NCBI RefSeq assembly: GCF_024323335.1
Contig: NC_066581.1
Span: 464,043,527-464,107,526 of the forward strand
DNA from: Lathyrus oleraceus
Lineage: Eukaryota; Streptophyta; Magnoliopsida; Fabales; Fabaceae
Reading direction: 5' to 3'
DNA: 64,000 bases
Shown: positions 1 through 11,293 of the stretch, piece by piece
How the letters are laid out: each line of letters begins with the position of its first letter
Numbering within the stretch: the stretch's first letter is position 1
The notes under the pieces: generated by a model
Told to the model about the DNA's origin: nothing
The model's database searches: none
The model's input: only the letters and a program-made list of their open reading frames with translations
Made by a program: the position numbers and the translations under genes

Positions 1-2285
1 CCTTTGGCCTTTGCCGCGGCGTCAACACTATTAGATTGGGTAACTGGTGGTGAGAACAGTCTACCACTCCTGGTGAATCGCCCGATTCCACCAACATTGT
101 CCACTGCGGGATCTTTTATTTCAACTTCAGGTTCAGATTTCTGATCCTGCACCTCTTCTATTTTCAGTGGCTGCTCCACTCCATGATCATGCGTGTACAC
201 ACTCCCCCCGTAATGCCAAGGAATGGCCCTTTCGCTAGTGAAAGGTAAAGGACCAGGGGTCATGATGGTCATAGTGGATTGATGCGGTCGTACTAGTGGT
301 ACCGGTTGCGCTACTGACACACTGATCTGAGCGGTCGGGTAGAAAATTGTGATAATGGCAACGTCACAGTCATACTCAGAAATCTCATTCATTGAAATAC
401 AAACATCCAAAACATCGGAATCAAGTTCAACAAATACATAAGAATCAAACACAATATTTGGAATATCAACAACAACATCTGGAAAATTAATTACATCATT
501 AGGATTTACAAAATCAACAGGAACAACATTCGTAAATTCTTCCACATCAATGGCATCTTCAGAAAAGAGAGGATCAACATCTGCATTCTCAAACACCTGT
601 TCAACAACCCCTTCAACATACTTTTGGGCAGATAGGTCTTCAGCTCGGACGATACCATCGTCAAGCAAGGCCTGGATACCCTGCTGCAGCCTCACACAAC
701 CCCCGCTCTGTGCAACACGACCCAAACAACCGCCCCCACAACCGGGGAAAACATCTGCCTTTAGCAAGTATTCTTTAATTTCTAACAGCAGAGTCTTTAG
801 TTTCAACACATCTTTGACTAATTTGACTTCTCCTTCAACCATGTTAACATTTGCTCCACCATGCTGCGGCATAGGATTGTTGACAACATTAGGAGCCGGT
901 GCAAAGTTAATGGCTTTTGAGTCAATAAGGTCCTGAACGACGTGCTTAAAAGCTTTGTAGTTTTCAGTAGTGTGGCCAGGTTCCCTAGAGTGGAACTCAC
1001 ACCTAGCATTGGCGTCATAACCCACTGGAAGCCTGCCAATAGGAGGAGCCAAAGTGCGTAACTGCACAAGTTGCAACTGGGCGTACGACATCGGAAGAGT
1101 GTCGAAACGCCTATCCATCATCCTTTGTCTCTGTTGGTAGGCGGGTATGTTACCCTGTTGTTGTTGGTACTGATTTTGTTGACGATGGGGTTGTTGTTGT
1201 TGCACTGGTGCTGCAGCCGGAATGGTCACAGCTACAACATAGGGCTGCTGATGGTAATTCTGAAAATTGTTCCTTCAGTTACCCCTGCTCTGATACGAAG
1301 ACACGGAATTTGCATCACCTTCTCTCCTCTTCTTTCCTCCAATGAACGACTTCTTCGACCCCGAGGATGATCCAACCCCACTTTGGATCTTACACGTCTT
1401 CAAGTAGTTCTCTACCCTCTCACCGATAGAGACCACATCAGCAAAATTTGAGGCGTTGCAACCCACCAGACGCTCTAAATAAGACCCGGGCAGTGTGTTC
1501 ATAAACATGTTGGCCATCTCTTTCTCCAACATCGGAGGCTGAACACAGGAAGCCATCTCTCTCCAGCGTTGAGCATACTCTTTGAAGCACTCATTGCTCT
1601 TGAGAGACAGATTCTGGAGTTGAGTCCTATCGGGTGCCATTTCTGCATTGTACTGATACTGCTTCACAAAAGCCTCAGCCAAGTCTCTCCAGCAGTGAAT
1701 ATGGGCTCTGTCTAGCCTCATATACAACTCCAAGGATGCCCCAGCTAGGCTGTCTTGGAAGAAATACATGAGTAGTTTCTCATCATCAGAATACGCAATC
1801 ATCTTGCGGAAGTAAGCTTGCACGTGAGTCTTCGGGCAAGAGTTGCCATTGTACTTATCAAAAACTAGGACTCTGAACTTTGGTGGAACTCTCACACCTG
1901 GGACCAGCCCCAAGTCAGCAACATCCACACCAAGAGCATTCTGCCCTTCCACAGCTTTCAACCTCTCCTCCAATATCCGAAACATAGGATCCATACCATG
2001 GCCCATGCCAAAGTATTCCTGAAGCAAGGTGAACTGATCCTCCTGATCATCATGGATGGGTTGTTGATCAGGATTGACACGTGGGATAGGGATAGGCCCC
2101 GGTCCATTGGGTCCATTAGTCTCTCCAGCTGGAGGATCAATCACAATCTCCGGTTGAGTAGTAGGGGGATTCCTTTGTATCAACAGTCTAAGATTCTGCT
2201 GTCCCTGAGCCACTCCTTGGACCACGTCCATGAACTGATTCATGCGAATCCTCATCTCAGCGAGCTCTGCTTGTAGGCCTTTCAT
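1..2285 (-). pseudogene. gag: OG-A gag and start of protease region, interrupted by one stop
   Basis: This is the Gag polyprotein of OG-A, the structural protein of the particle, continuing toward protease. The first 336 residues contain a retrotransposon gag domain (motifs VKQYQYNAEMAPDRTQL and FKEYAQRWREM) after a short helical N-terminus. A single TGA at 1275-1277 interrupts it, just after a basic segment. The same frame then stays open to the window edge: a Gln-rich stretch, a knuckle-like CEFHSREPGHTTENY whose last expected Cys is Tyr (OG-B has Cys there), and the acidic linker toward protease. The ATG at 2285 is chosen because OG-B gag starts with a similar helix. Point decay is more likely than programmed readthrough, since OG-B has no stop at this place. 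The protease active site is outside the window. Confidence 0.8.
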
Positions 2286-2681
2286 TGCTCTGCGTTGATT
2301 CCTTCAGGTACCGTATCGGTGAATTCCTGAGTCAACTATCCTGCTAGTGGAATACCAAAAAAAATGAGAACACCGCGGTAGTACCTATTATGCAAGACAT
2401 GCTAATGGATATGCAAATGCAATGACATGTTTATCAATTCCAAAAGGTATTCTACCTCTTGATTCCAGTCTCACATCTGATAAACAGTGTAAGAAGATCG
2501 AGCCGTGGATAAACTTCTGAGACCAAGATGCAATAAAGAAAAACCGTCATACAAATGAGTTCAAGGAGAAGGGCCTTATCTAATAATATATCAAAAGAGG
2601 ATCTCCACAACAAGCCTGTGGATCATTACTACAGAGAAACAAAGAAACACAACAAGTAAAAAGAGGAACGAAAATCAGGAA
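2286..2681 (-). other. ORF1-gag spacer of OG-A
   Basis: About 400 bp without a credible reading frame separates ORF1 from gag. Ogre ORF1 and gag are normally separate frames, so a spacer is expected. How gag downstream of ORF1 is translated is not evident: I see no splice signals or other structure that I can support. Confidence 0.5.
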
Positions 2682-4532
2682 TCAGCCTCCTGTATACAAC
2701 CCATAAGGATTGCTGCTAACTTCAGCCAGCAGTGCCACCGTGTCATGATGATCAGGAGATTCTGTCAAACGCCGGATAAGCAAAATCCTCTTGTGAATAA
2801 TCCCATCCAGTTCTTTGATGTGCTCTATGTAATAATCCCCATCATCCTCCCTGAATGCCTCTTCAAGTCTAGATTTCTTCAAACCTGCCAGCACTTTGAG
2901 TTCTTCAATCAGTTCTTGAGCCTTGTCGAGTTGATTTGTGATGTAACCACTGGTTGAATGAGCACACAGGAGCTCATTGTTCTTCTCCTTCAGCAGAGTC
3001 TTCAACTTCTCCATCTGACCAATCAATTGGGCCACCATATCCTCCTCTTTTGCCTTCCGAGAAGCTGAAAATGCATCCCATCGTTCTTGCCACCCAACTA
3101 ACTCACCACGGGCATCTGTTAACTGCTGCTTGACTCGCCTCAACTCAGAACTGGATGACCCCAAGGCTTTGTCAGTTTTCCTGAAGAAGTTCACCTCCAC
3201 AGCCAATTTCTTTTCCACTTCCTCTTGTAATTTGACATCTTCCCCCTTCTGATATTCTGCCTCATGGTATAGATGCATAAAGTCTTGCAACTTCACACTC
3301 AACTCCGAGTTTTCAATTTGAAGTTCCTCCATGGCATCTTTCAATTTGTCATACTCCTCTCGGCTCACTATTGTTGACTGCTCAGGAGTAGGTGAATACA
3401 AAGGTTCTTCAATAGGAAAGGGTAGACTAAACTCTTCGACTCTTCCCCGAAGCCAATCTTCATATTGAGGATAAGTCCTGCAATCCTCCTTTCCAAGCAC
3501 GGTCCTTCCTCTCTTGATTACCTTGAGCCAAGCCTCAGCTGCCTTATGGGATACAGTCAGATCAGATGAAGAATGGAAAAATAGAGATTCTTCCACATCT
3601 TTTTCCAAAGGCGGAGTTTTTAAAGCATACCCAAACTGTCTGACTGCTAGAGAAGGATTATAGTTGATTCCTCCTCTTCTTCCTACCAACGGCACATTCG
3701 GGAAGTTCCCGCAACTGTGAATAATATCCGCCCGAAGCAAGTTCCGGTAAAACCACCAAGAAATATCTTTAGCTCTAATCCCCATCAACCTCTTCGACCA
3801 ACTCAACAAGTCCTTGAAATCAACGAACGCTCCTGACTTGGGTAGGTGAGAACTGAACCACTTATGAAACAAGGGTGCACAACAATTCACCAATCCTCCT
3901 TTTTTATTCTCATTCCTGTGATGCACTGAATGAAAGAAATCTCCCAGCAAGGTCGACACTGGATTTCCCAACACGAAGAGGCATATTGCGTCTACGTCCA
4001 CAAATTTTGCAACACTAGGGAACAAGATAATCCCGTATACACAAAGAGCCAACACAACATTAAAACACCTCCAATCACCATATTCAAGCTTCTTCTTGGC
4101 TTCTCCCACTAAGAAACTCAGATGAAAACCACTGACTCCTCCTTTCTGACACATATTAGACTCCATGACTGACTTCCCCAAATATGTGGCTAAAGCAACC
4201 ATGCTGAAATCGGGCAAAAACTCGGAACTATAGAATAGCAACTGCGACTTGATAGGAACTCTGAGAAAATTGGCAATCTCCTCAAAAGTAGGGACCAAGA
4301 TATAATCTGGGAATGTAAAACACCTTAATGGAGGGTCATAGAACTGCAGCAATGTAAAGAGAGCATCGTGTTGATCTTTGGAGAGAACCGTAACAAAACT
4401 TAGAATCAACCTGTAATCCTTCTGGAATCTATCTAGAGAATCATGATCCAATAACTTCATCAGCTGTTGAATGGGATCCAAATAAACCACAGGAAATTTG
4501 TAGGCGACATGTCTTTTTCTGCCAATATCCAT
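2682..4532 (-). CDS. OG-A ORF1 protein, 616 aa, function unknown
   Basis: This is an intact 616-residue frame upstream of gag, the extra ORF that distinguishes Ogre elements. Residues ~1-380 form a globular region homologous to the broken ORF1 of OG-C at 59178-60680. Shared motifs are a phenylalanine-rich LLQFYDPPLRCFTFPDY near residue 65 and CCAPLFHKWFSSHLP near residue 220, followed by GGINYNPSLAVRQ. From recall this resembles the plant DUF7745 / plant-mobile-domain-like family. Residues ~388-590 are highly charged with heptad spacing and read as a long coiled coil. I see no signal peptide or membrane segment and no recognised catalytic motif. The ATG at 4532 matches the start of the OG-C homologue (both begin MD-GR). 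Its intactness next to a gag with one stop suggests a fairly recent insertion. Confidence 0.8.
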   Translation of the reverse strand: MDIGRKRHVAYKFPVVYLDPIQQLMKLLDHDSLDRFQKDYRLILSFVTVLSKDQHDALFTLLQFYDPPLRCFTFPDYILVPTFEEIANFLRVPIKSQLLFYSSEFLPDFSMVALATYLGKSVMESNMCQKGGVSGFHLSFLVGEAKKKLEYGDWRCFNVVLALCVYGIILFPSVAKFVDVDAICLFVLGNPVSTLLGDFFHSVHHRNENKKGGLVNCCAPLFHKWFSSHLPKSGAFVDFKDLLSWSKRLMGIRAKDISWWFYRNLLRADIIHSCGNFPNVPLVGRRGGINYNPSLAVRQFGYALKTPPLEKDVEESLFFHSSSDLTVSHKAAEAWLKVIKRGRTVLGKEDCRTYPQYEDWLRGRVEEFSLPFPIEEPLYSPTPEQSTIVSREEYDKLKDAMEELQIENSELSVKLQDFMHLYHEAEYQKGEDVKLQEEVEKKLAVEVNFFRKTDKALGSSSSELRRVKQQLTDARGELVGWQERWDAFSASRKAKEEDMVAQLIGQMEKLKTLLKEKNNELLCAHSTSGYITNQLDKAQELIEELKVLAGLKKSRLEEAFREDDGDYYIEHIKELDGIIHKRILLIRRLTESPDHHDTVALLAEVSSNPYGLYTGG

Positions 4533-5433
4533 CTTAGGAGAACCAGAAAACCCCGACTAGGATCAAGAAGAAGATATAAACCCCTGGAAATAGATAAACA
4601 TGTGTTAAATGATATGAATACAAAATGATGTGATGCAATGCAGTGACATGGGAATCAGGATTGCTGTATCTGCTTGAACAACTGTCATGTCGCACTGTCT
4701 GAAGAGAAAACCACTGAGGAACATATAAGAGATCAAAGTTCTGCTCCAACAAGAATACCAGAAAACCGGGTTGGTTGAACGTTAAGGTTTCCTGAATTTA
4801 GCCATCCCCTCACTGGTAGGTTCTAAGAACAGAAGTTCGCCAGCTTCTAGCCCTTCAGTCGAGAATAATACGTTTACCGCTGAAGGTTTGGTATTATTTA
4901 CGAGACAAAAGGCATCCACTGACTCCCCTCAACAAGACATCCTAAAAGCAAGTTCCTAGCCTTGGGTCCTCGGATTGAGCAGCGAGAATGCGCCCACCAG
5001 AGATAACATAATCGCATCTCAGAGGAGTGCCTCAACTGAGTCCTCGGGAAATGGTCACCAGAGTCGACGATTTCTAAAGGAACATCCTGTCGTTACGGAA
5101 CACCCGTAGGACAGAATATATCCAAAAGAAACCTCATTTGGGTGTGGGTCTCACGAACGACTTAACGTAGCAACACGCCACGCAAGCCTCATGATTATCC
5201 ACTCTAAAACCTGTGTGTACGCTCAAGCCTGGGTAGTGGGCTTATCTCTCATAAAACAACCCATCCCAACAAACAACCAACCCAACAGATCCAGCAGATA
5301 CAACAATCATATGTACACAATGCAATAAGATAAAGCAGATAAATGCTGAAAGTAAACAACTGTATAAAAGAATAAACACCCAACCAACAAGAAACTCACA
5401 AAAGCTAGGAGGGACTCGCATAGGGAAACCAGG
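4533..5433 (-). other. OG-A 5' untranslated leader
   Basis: This ~900 bp leader between the primer site and ORF1 holds no convincing gene. The short frames at 4534-4752 and 5242-5505 have no recognisable content. About 480 bp (4775-5260) is close to identical to the leader of OG-B (42735-43215), with matching blocks such as GGTTAAGGTTTCCTGAATTT and GAGAATGCGCCCACCAGAG. This is much closer than their Gag proteins are to each other. Confidence 0.7.
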
Positions 5434-5453
5434 TCCCCAGCAGAGTCGCCAGT
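5434..5453 (-). other. OG-A primer-binding site
   Basis: Immediately inside the LTR, the minus strand reads ACTGGCGACTCTGCTGGGGA. The same sequence follows the 5' LTR of OG-B. From recall, Ogre elements prime from a tRNA-Arg, which would fit, but I could not align it to a tRNA here. Confidence 0.65.
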
Positions 5454-8400
5454 TGTCGCAACGCGAAAAACAACCGGCGGGAAAAAGGAACAAAAGAGCC
5501 GTCACTGTTCGTTATTTATCCCAAACGAGGGAAAGGAAACAATCGAAGAAAACCTGAAGAGAGGAAAAGACAAGGTCTCTCAACCAAATCTAGGGTTCGG
5601 GAGTTGATTATGCGAAGGGAAGGTATTAGCACCCCTACGCATCTGTAGTACTCTACGGTATCCACTCTTATTGTTCTAGTCTAAAGGGTGTAGGTATATC
5701 TAAGGTACTATCTGCTAAAAGAAGGTCGAAAGAAAATGACTCGCAAGGATGTCGCATCCACTGCCTACGTATCTCACCTGAGTATGAGAATCAGAGTCTT
5801 CGTAGCTCGGCTACCTATGGGCGAAAGAGAAGTGTGCTCGATAAGACATCGCGTCTTATGCCTACGTATCTCATCTGGATTGAGAATCTGAGCAAAACGT
5901 AGTTCAGCTAACTACGGGAACAAGGGTCTCGATTGCAACTAGGGCAAGAGGAAAGGAAGGTATCAATCGCAACGAGGGCGAGAGAAAAGAATCAAAGCAA
6001 GGGCGAAAGCAAACAAGGATTAGTTGTTAGTCGTCAGTCAAACTCGGCAAGACATCGCGTATCGTGCCTAAGTATCTCATCTGAACATGAGAATCAGAGT
6101 TGTCGTAGTTCGACTAACTAGGGGTTAAGGATTGCCATCTGAACATGGACTTATAAAAGAGGACACCAGTTGTGTCAAAGGAAAGTGGGCAATGTGTTAA
6201 ACGTCCTAGCAGTAGGTGTCGTAGCTCGTTGAATCGAGTCTTAGGCTGTTACCTCTTTGCAATAGAACGGACTGACATGCCACAAGATCGGAGATGCACG
6301 GAAGGTCTAAAAGTGGGGAAGCTCTGTCCTAGAGTTGTCATGCAACGTGGACCTATGTGTTAGGATTTACAGAAGGGAACATCTACCTAATGTTAGCATG
6401 CAAAGAAATAAGGGAATTCTACCTATGTTATCATACAAAGGGTTCTACCTAATGGGTGCTACCTAAACGGAACAAAAGTCGACAGACAGAGCAAGGAGAG
6501 GAGCCAAGGTAAAGGTAGATGGCGATGCCTGAGGCGATTTACTTACAAAAGGAGAGGAGCTACGGATAAAGGTAGGTGGCGATGCCTGAGGAGATCGACT
6601 TACAAGAGGATGGATGAATGCGTGCTGGTTCTGTTAAGTTTTGAAAATGATTACTCGAGGTTGGATCGAGCTTTTGATCTTGCTTTGAAACGATTATCGG
6701 ATGTTCGTTTGGATTCTTGTATTAACAGATGAATAAGGAATAAAAGAATAAATATTATGCACTTTATGGGATAGGGATACATTTGTTACGAATGGGGATG
6801 GTTCATGGCAATCAAACAATAAGAATATATGCCTCAATCATCATACAAGTAGGCAACAGTTATCAATCAAATCAGATAAGTAAACGGGTATATAATTAAA
6901 CGAAAGAATCAAAGAATGAAATAACGGAGCATTAAACAAGGCATGGGAAGTATGAATATGTTAAACAATCAAGCAATAGTAAGCATGGATGAAAGAAACA
7001 AGTGTAACAGATAATAGATGAATCAGACAGATGAAAAGATGCACAAAAGGGTCCACTAAAATAATTAAATCAAGAAATGAGGTAAGGATCTGATAAAATC
7101 AAGATAAAACGCCTCTAATACATGGCCTATGAGATGAACAAGGGAGGATCAAAAGATCTCTTCAATTACCATAAGCAATCCTTAAATCAAACATCGATCA
7201 TAAAGAAATCAACTGAAAATTCGAGCCAACTTAATAATTATCAAATAAATAGCAAATTAATCCAGAAAATTATGCAAAATTAAACTAAGTAAGGTGGAGT
7301 TAGGACGTCATCATCCCCCAAAAAGATTTTAGAAATAATGAAAATTAGTACATGAATTAATTGAAATATAACAGAACTCAAACCAAATGTCAATCAACAA
7401 AACTAGGTTAAAATTAAATCAAGAATAAATTAAAAATGTGAAATAAAAATCTAAGAAAAAAGTAAGTTGACCATGGGGCAGTGGTCAACCCTCATCCCAA
7501 AAATCAGAAGCTGAAAATAATTTTAAGTTATAAAAATAAATTCAGGAAACAAAGGTATGCTAAAATAGACCACTTAGAATGAATAATTAAAATAAAATAT
7601 TAATACTAAATAAATGCAAAAATAAAAATTAAATAAAATTAAATAAGGCATCAAGCAATATGAAAAATATTTTTGGATATTTTTATGAACAAAGAAAACA
7701 TTTTAAATTAATTAAAATCAAAACAGAAATAAATTGGGAATTAAAAAAAGAACATGAAAAGAGGTGGTGTATTAGCATTTGGAATTAAGTAATATGCACT
7801 GATGGGCCATGAAAGGGGGGCGCTAAAAGCAACACGCGAAGGCCCATGATCCAAACCACAATTAATCTGGGTGTGACAATATTAAAATAAACATTTTAAA
7901 TAAAATAATCATGTGAACCTTATGTCAATCGGTCACTTTTATTTTAAGTCACTACAAGACAAAAAACAACGAATGGACAGGATTAAAACAAAAGCAATAG
8001 ATCCAAGGGCTCTCAAGAAGACACGCGGTCGTCTTCTTCATTGAGCCAAAACCCTAGCCATGCTCATGCAAAGAAAACACAGGAAAACAACATGCTCCTC
8101 TCAACTTCAACACAAAAATGAGAATGCTATAATGCATCAAATATCATGAAACAAAGCCCAGATCTCAAGTACAAAATGCAAGGATTAACATGGTAACTTG
8201 TTTTAGGTGAAATGGTAGCTTATTCATGGAGAAAAGTTGACAACAAAGTGTCAACATGAACACGAGCATGAGCATAAAATCAACAACATAAATCAACACC
8301 ATGAACAATGCCTCGTACTGAGGACTTCCAAAGCAAGCATAAGCATATGATTAGCATGGTAATGAAACAAGCATGATACTGAGTACAAATGTATCAATAA

Positions 8401-10291
8401 AATGACTATGGAAATCGAGCAAGAGTGTTACCTAGTGGAAGTCTAGTCCACTGCTTCTTGACTATGGAGAGACTAGAAGAGAATGCTACTTTCTTGGTGC
8501 TTCAAGAACTTCACTTCAAGAACTTGCCGAGAAATAAAATCTGACTTCTAATGAACCTTGTCTTTGCTTGCTCGAAAATCCAATGACTCCTTTCATGTTT
8601 AGGGTTTCTTGTCTTAAATATTGTGGTTCAAATACCTTAATGGGCTCTGAAATAATGATTTGTTTATCCATGAGCAAATGATGCAAGTTGGTGAGGTGTA
8701 TGAGAAATAGGAAAGAGGGCACGTGAGATACTGTTTCTTATTTTGGCAAAACTTTGGGTGAATGGAAATACAATGCATGGCCAAATAAGGAAAGCAAACA
8801 TTGGTTATGGAGATGCATTTGTGCAACATGGCTTGGTTTGGTAGCAGGCAAGAAATCATTTCAAGATGGTGACTTTGTGGCAATATAAGTTGATAAGCAC
8901 ATCACCAATTGAGGAGATAATGCAAACAATAGAGAGAAAACATGGAGTATGGCATGTTTCATGTTGATCATGGGTGGAAATAATGAGTGGAAGAAGATGA
9001 AAAATGGACCTCAAGAATATGCCACACCATTGTAGGATTGGTTGGGCAAGCTAGGCATAAAATCTGTCTAGAAATTTCAAGTCATGGTGCCAACTTTAAG
9101 TGAGTGTATCTCTCAAATCATGGATCCAAATGAGATGAATCCAAAGGGAGGTGAAAGAGGACATTACAAGGTATAATTGTGGTGAAGAAAATATTTTCAA
9201 TTAGGTCCTTGAAGTGCAAGAAAACTGGCCAAAAAGTTTTGAAAAAAATTTAAAGATTTTTAGACTTAGAAATTTTGATCAAAATATGCCCTACTTAGAC
9301 CTAAAAATATGCCCTACTTTGACCAACCATAACTTTCTCAATTTTGATCAAAATGGAGCAAACTTTATATTTATAAAAAGCTTGGAACAAGAGGAAAATC
9401 TTTCATTTTGGAGAAATTTTCATATGGAGCTTTTATGTTGATGGAAAATGGGCTTAAAGTGAGTGCAAAATCATAAAAACTTGCCCAAAATGGAAGGTCA
9501 ACCATTTCCAAATTTAGTAACTTTTCCAATTCCTGATTAAATGATGAATCCATGATCCAACCTTGATCAAATTTCATGTGTAGGCTCCCCTAGGCATGAA
9601 TTTTTAGATTCCACTCTCAAAAAGTCAGGAGTTGACTTTTCTGGCCCCACAATTGACTTTTCCCAAACTATCCGATTCCTGATTCTAGTGATCAATTGAA
9701 GCACTTCTGGCTCAAATTAAAAACTTATGTTTTGTATGTATACCCTTGTGGACTTATGGAGGGCCATGGAAAAGAGTTTCACCCAAAGAATTGAAACTAA
9801 ACTGATTTTATACCAAACCCTAATTTTAGGGCAAAATTGATCGGGAACTGATTGCAATGCTTGCCAATGGATCTTTCTAAGATGATTGTGAGTCTTCCTA
9901 GGCCAAGATGCCTCTCCAATCATGACATGGATGAGCTCCTCTACTTCCAACCAACATTGCTTGTTGCAGGTAGCCATGAAACCCTAATTTTCTGATTAAA
10001 TCCAGATGAACACTCTGATAGCTCTGAATCCTTCACTGATGAACTGAGGACCATAATAAGATACATGGAGCCCCATGAGACCCTTGAGACTTGTATACTT
10101 AGAGAATGAAGTCCAATTCTCAATCTTGTTTTGTGTGGGCTCCTTCTGTTAAGGAGTGATCAATCAAAACTTGATTTCCAAGTCACTAATGCAGTATGCA
10201 ATGAGTGTGACCTAGTATGATGCCAATGAAGTGTGAAACATAATCCCATGCTTCCAGAAAAGAAATGTAGGGTAAATTTTGGGGTATTACA
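5454..10291 (-). repeat. OG-A 5' LTR, ~4.8 kb
   Basis: On the plus strand it begins TGTCGCAACGCG and ends TTTTGGGGTATTACA, so on the minus strand it runs TGTAATACCCC to CGACA. The U5-proximal part (5454-6130) carries motifs shared with the other Ogre-type LTRs, including GGGAAGGTATTAGCACCCC at 5617-5635 and repeated blocks with TACGTATCTCATCTG. The 6700-7800 part is very A-rich. The ORFs in it are short and without homology to each other or to known proteins. Confidence 0.8.
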
Positions 10292-11293
10292 ATGAGTATA
10301 CAACATCCCATAGTCACTATTGCCATTGACATATTTCAGTATCCTTTTCACTTGGTTTATGTGACTGACTCTTGGTTCAGCTTGATATCTAGCACAACCA
10401 CCTACAGCAAAAGCAATGTCAGGTCTGCTTGTTGTGAGATTTAGCAGACTTCCTATCATGCTTCTGTAGAGACTTTGATCTACACTAACACCATTTTCAT
10501 CTTTGGAGACTTTCAGATGTGTAGGAGCAGGTGTCCTTTTATGACTTGCATTCTCCATGGCAAACTTGTTAACAATGTTTTTGGTATATTTGCTTTGATA
10601 TAGAAAGATAGAATCTTCCATCTGCTTGACTTGTAGCCTAAGAAAATAGGTCAGCTCTCCAACAAGGCTCATTTCAAATTCATATTGCATTTTTTTAACA
10701 AAATATTCGACCATCTGATCTAACATCCCACCAAACACAATATCATCCACATATATTTGAGCCACCGTGAGTTTTCCTCCTTCCTTCTTAACAAATAGGG
10801 TCTTGTCAATGCCTCCCTTCTTGTATCCATTGTTAATGAGGAACACTGTGAGTCTATCATACCAAGCCCTAGGAGCTTGTTTCAAACCATAAAGGGCTTT
10901 CCTTAGCTTATACATATGTTTTGGAAGATTTGGATCTGTAAATCCTTTAGGTTGTTCAACATACACTTCCTCATTTAAGTAACCATTCAAGAAGGCACTT
11001 TTTACATCCATTTGGAATAGTTTAAACTTCAGAATACATGTCATTCCAAGCAATAGTCTAATGGACTCAAGGCGAGCTACATGGGAAAATGTTTCATCAA
11101 AGTCAACTCCTTCAACTTGAGTGTATCCTTGTGCTACTAATCTTGCTTTATTTTTAGTAACCACCCCTTGTTCATCAGATTTATTCTTGTACACCCACTT
11201 TGTTCCAATGACATTTATTTCTTCAGGTCTTGGAACCAGTTCCCATACTTCATTTCTCTTGAATTGGCCTAACTCTTCTTGCATGGCATTGAT
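10160..11293 (-). pseudogene. pol: SIRE-A reverse transcriptase, truncated by OG-A
   Basis: This copia reverse transcriptase makes cDNA in the particle. It shows the N-terminal WVYKNKSDEQGVVTRNKARL-type block, FDETFSHVARLESIR, the QMDVKSAFLNGYL block, YGLKQAPRAWYDRL, and the catalytic YVDDIVFGG, followed by the connection toward RNase H (SLYRSMIGSLLNLTTSRPDI). It matches SIRE-B throughout. True RT coding ends at 10292. The last ~44 codons down to 10160 read into the OG-A LTR and are meaningless. A stop at 11294-11296 separates it from the integrase part in the same frame, at a position where SIRE-B has Trp. Confidence 0.85.

Larger units (their letters stand above)
1..10291 (-). mobile_element. 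OG-A: Ogre/Tat-type Ty3-gypsy element, 5' portion
   Basis: The element runs right to left and leaves the window at position 1. In order it shows a 5' LTR (5454-10291), a primer-binding site just left of it, a leader, ORF1 (4532-2682), and gag running into the protease region (2285-1). An ORF upstream of gag, a ~4.8 kb LTR starting TGTAA and ending ACA, and the primer site are hallmarks of the Ogre lineage (family knowledge). It is inserted in the RT/RNase H region of SIRE-A: the reading frame there stops matching exactly where the LTR begins at 10291. Only one flank is visible (ATGAG, 10292-10296), so the target duplication cannot be confirmed. Confidence 0.85.

Noticed and set aside
1275..1277. 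Gag stop in OG-A as programmed readthrough
   Set aside because: OG-B has no stop at the corresponding place, and its own stop (40528-40530) lies much further downstream. Random lesions explain both.
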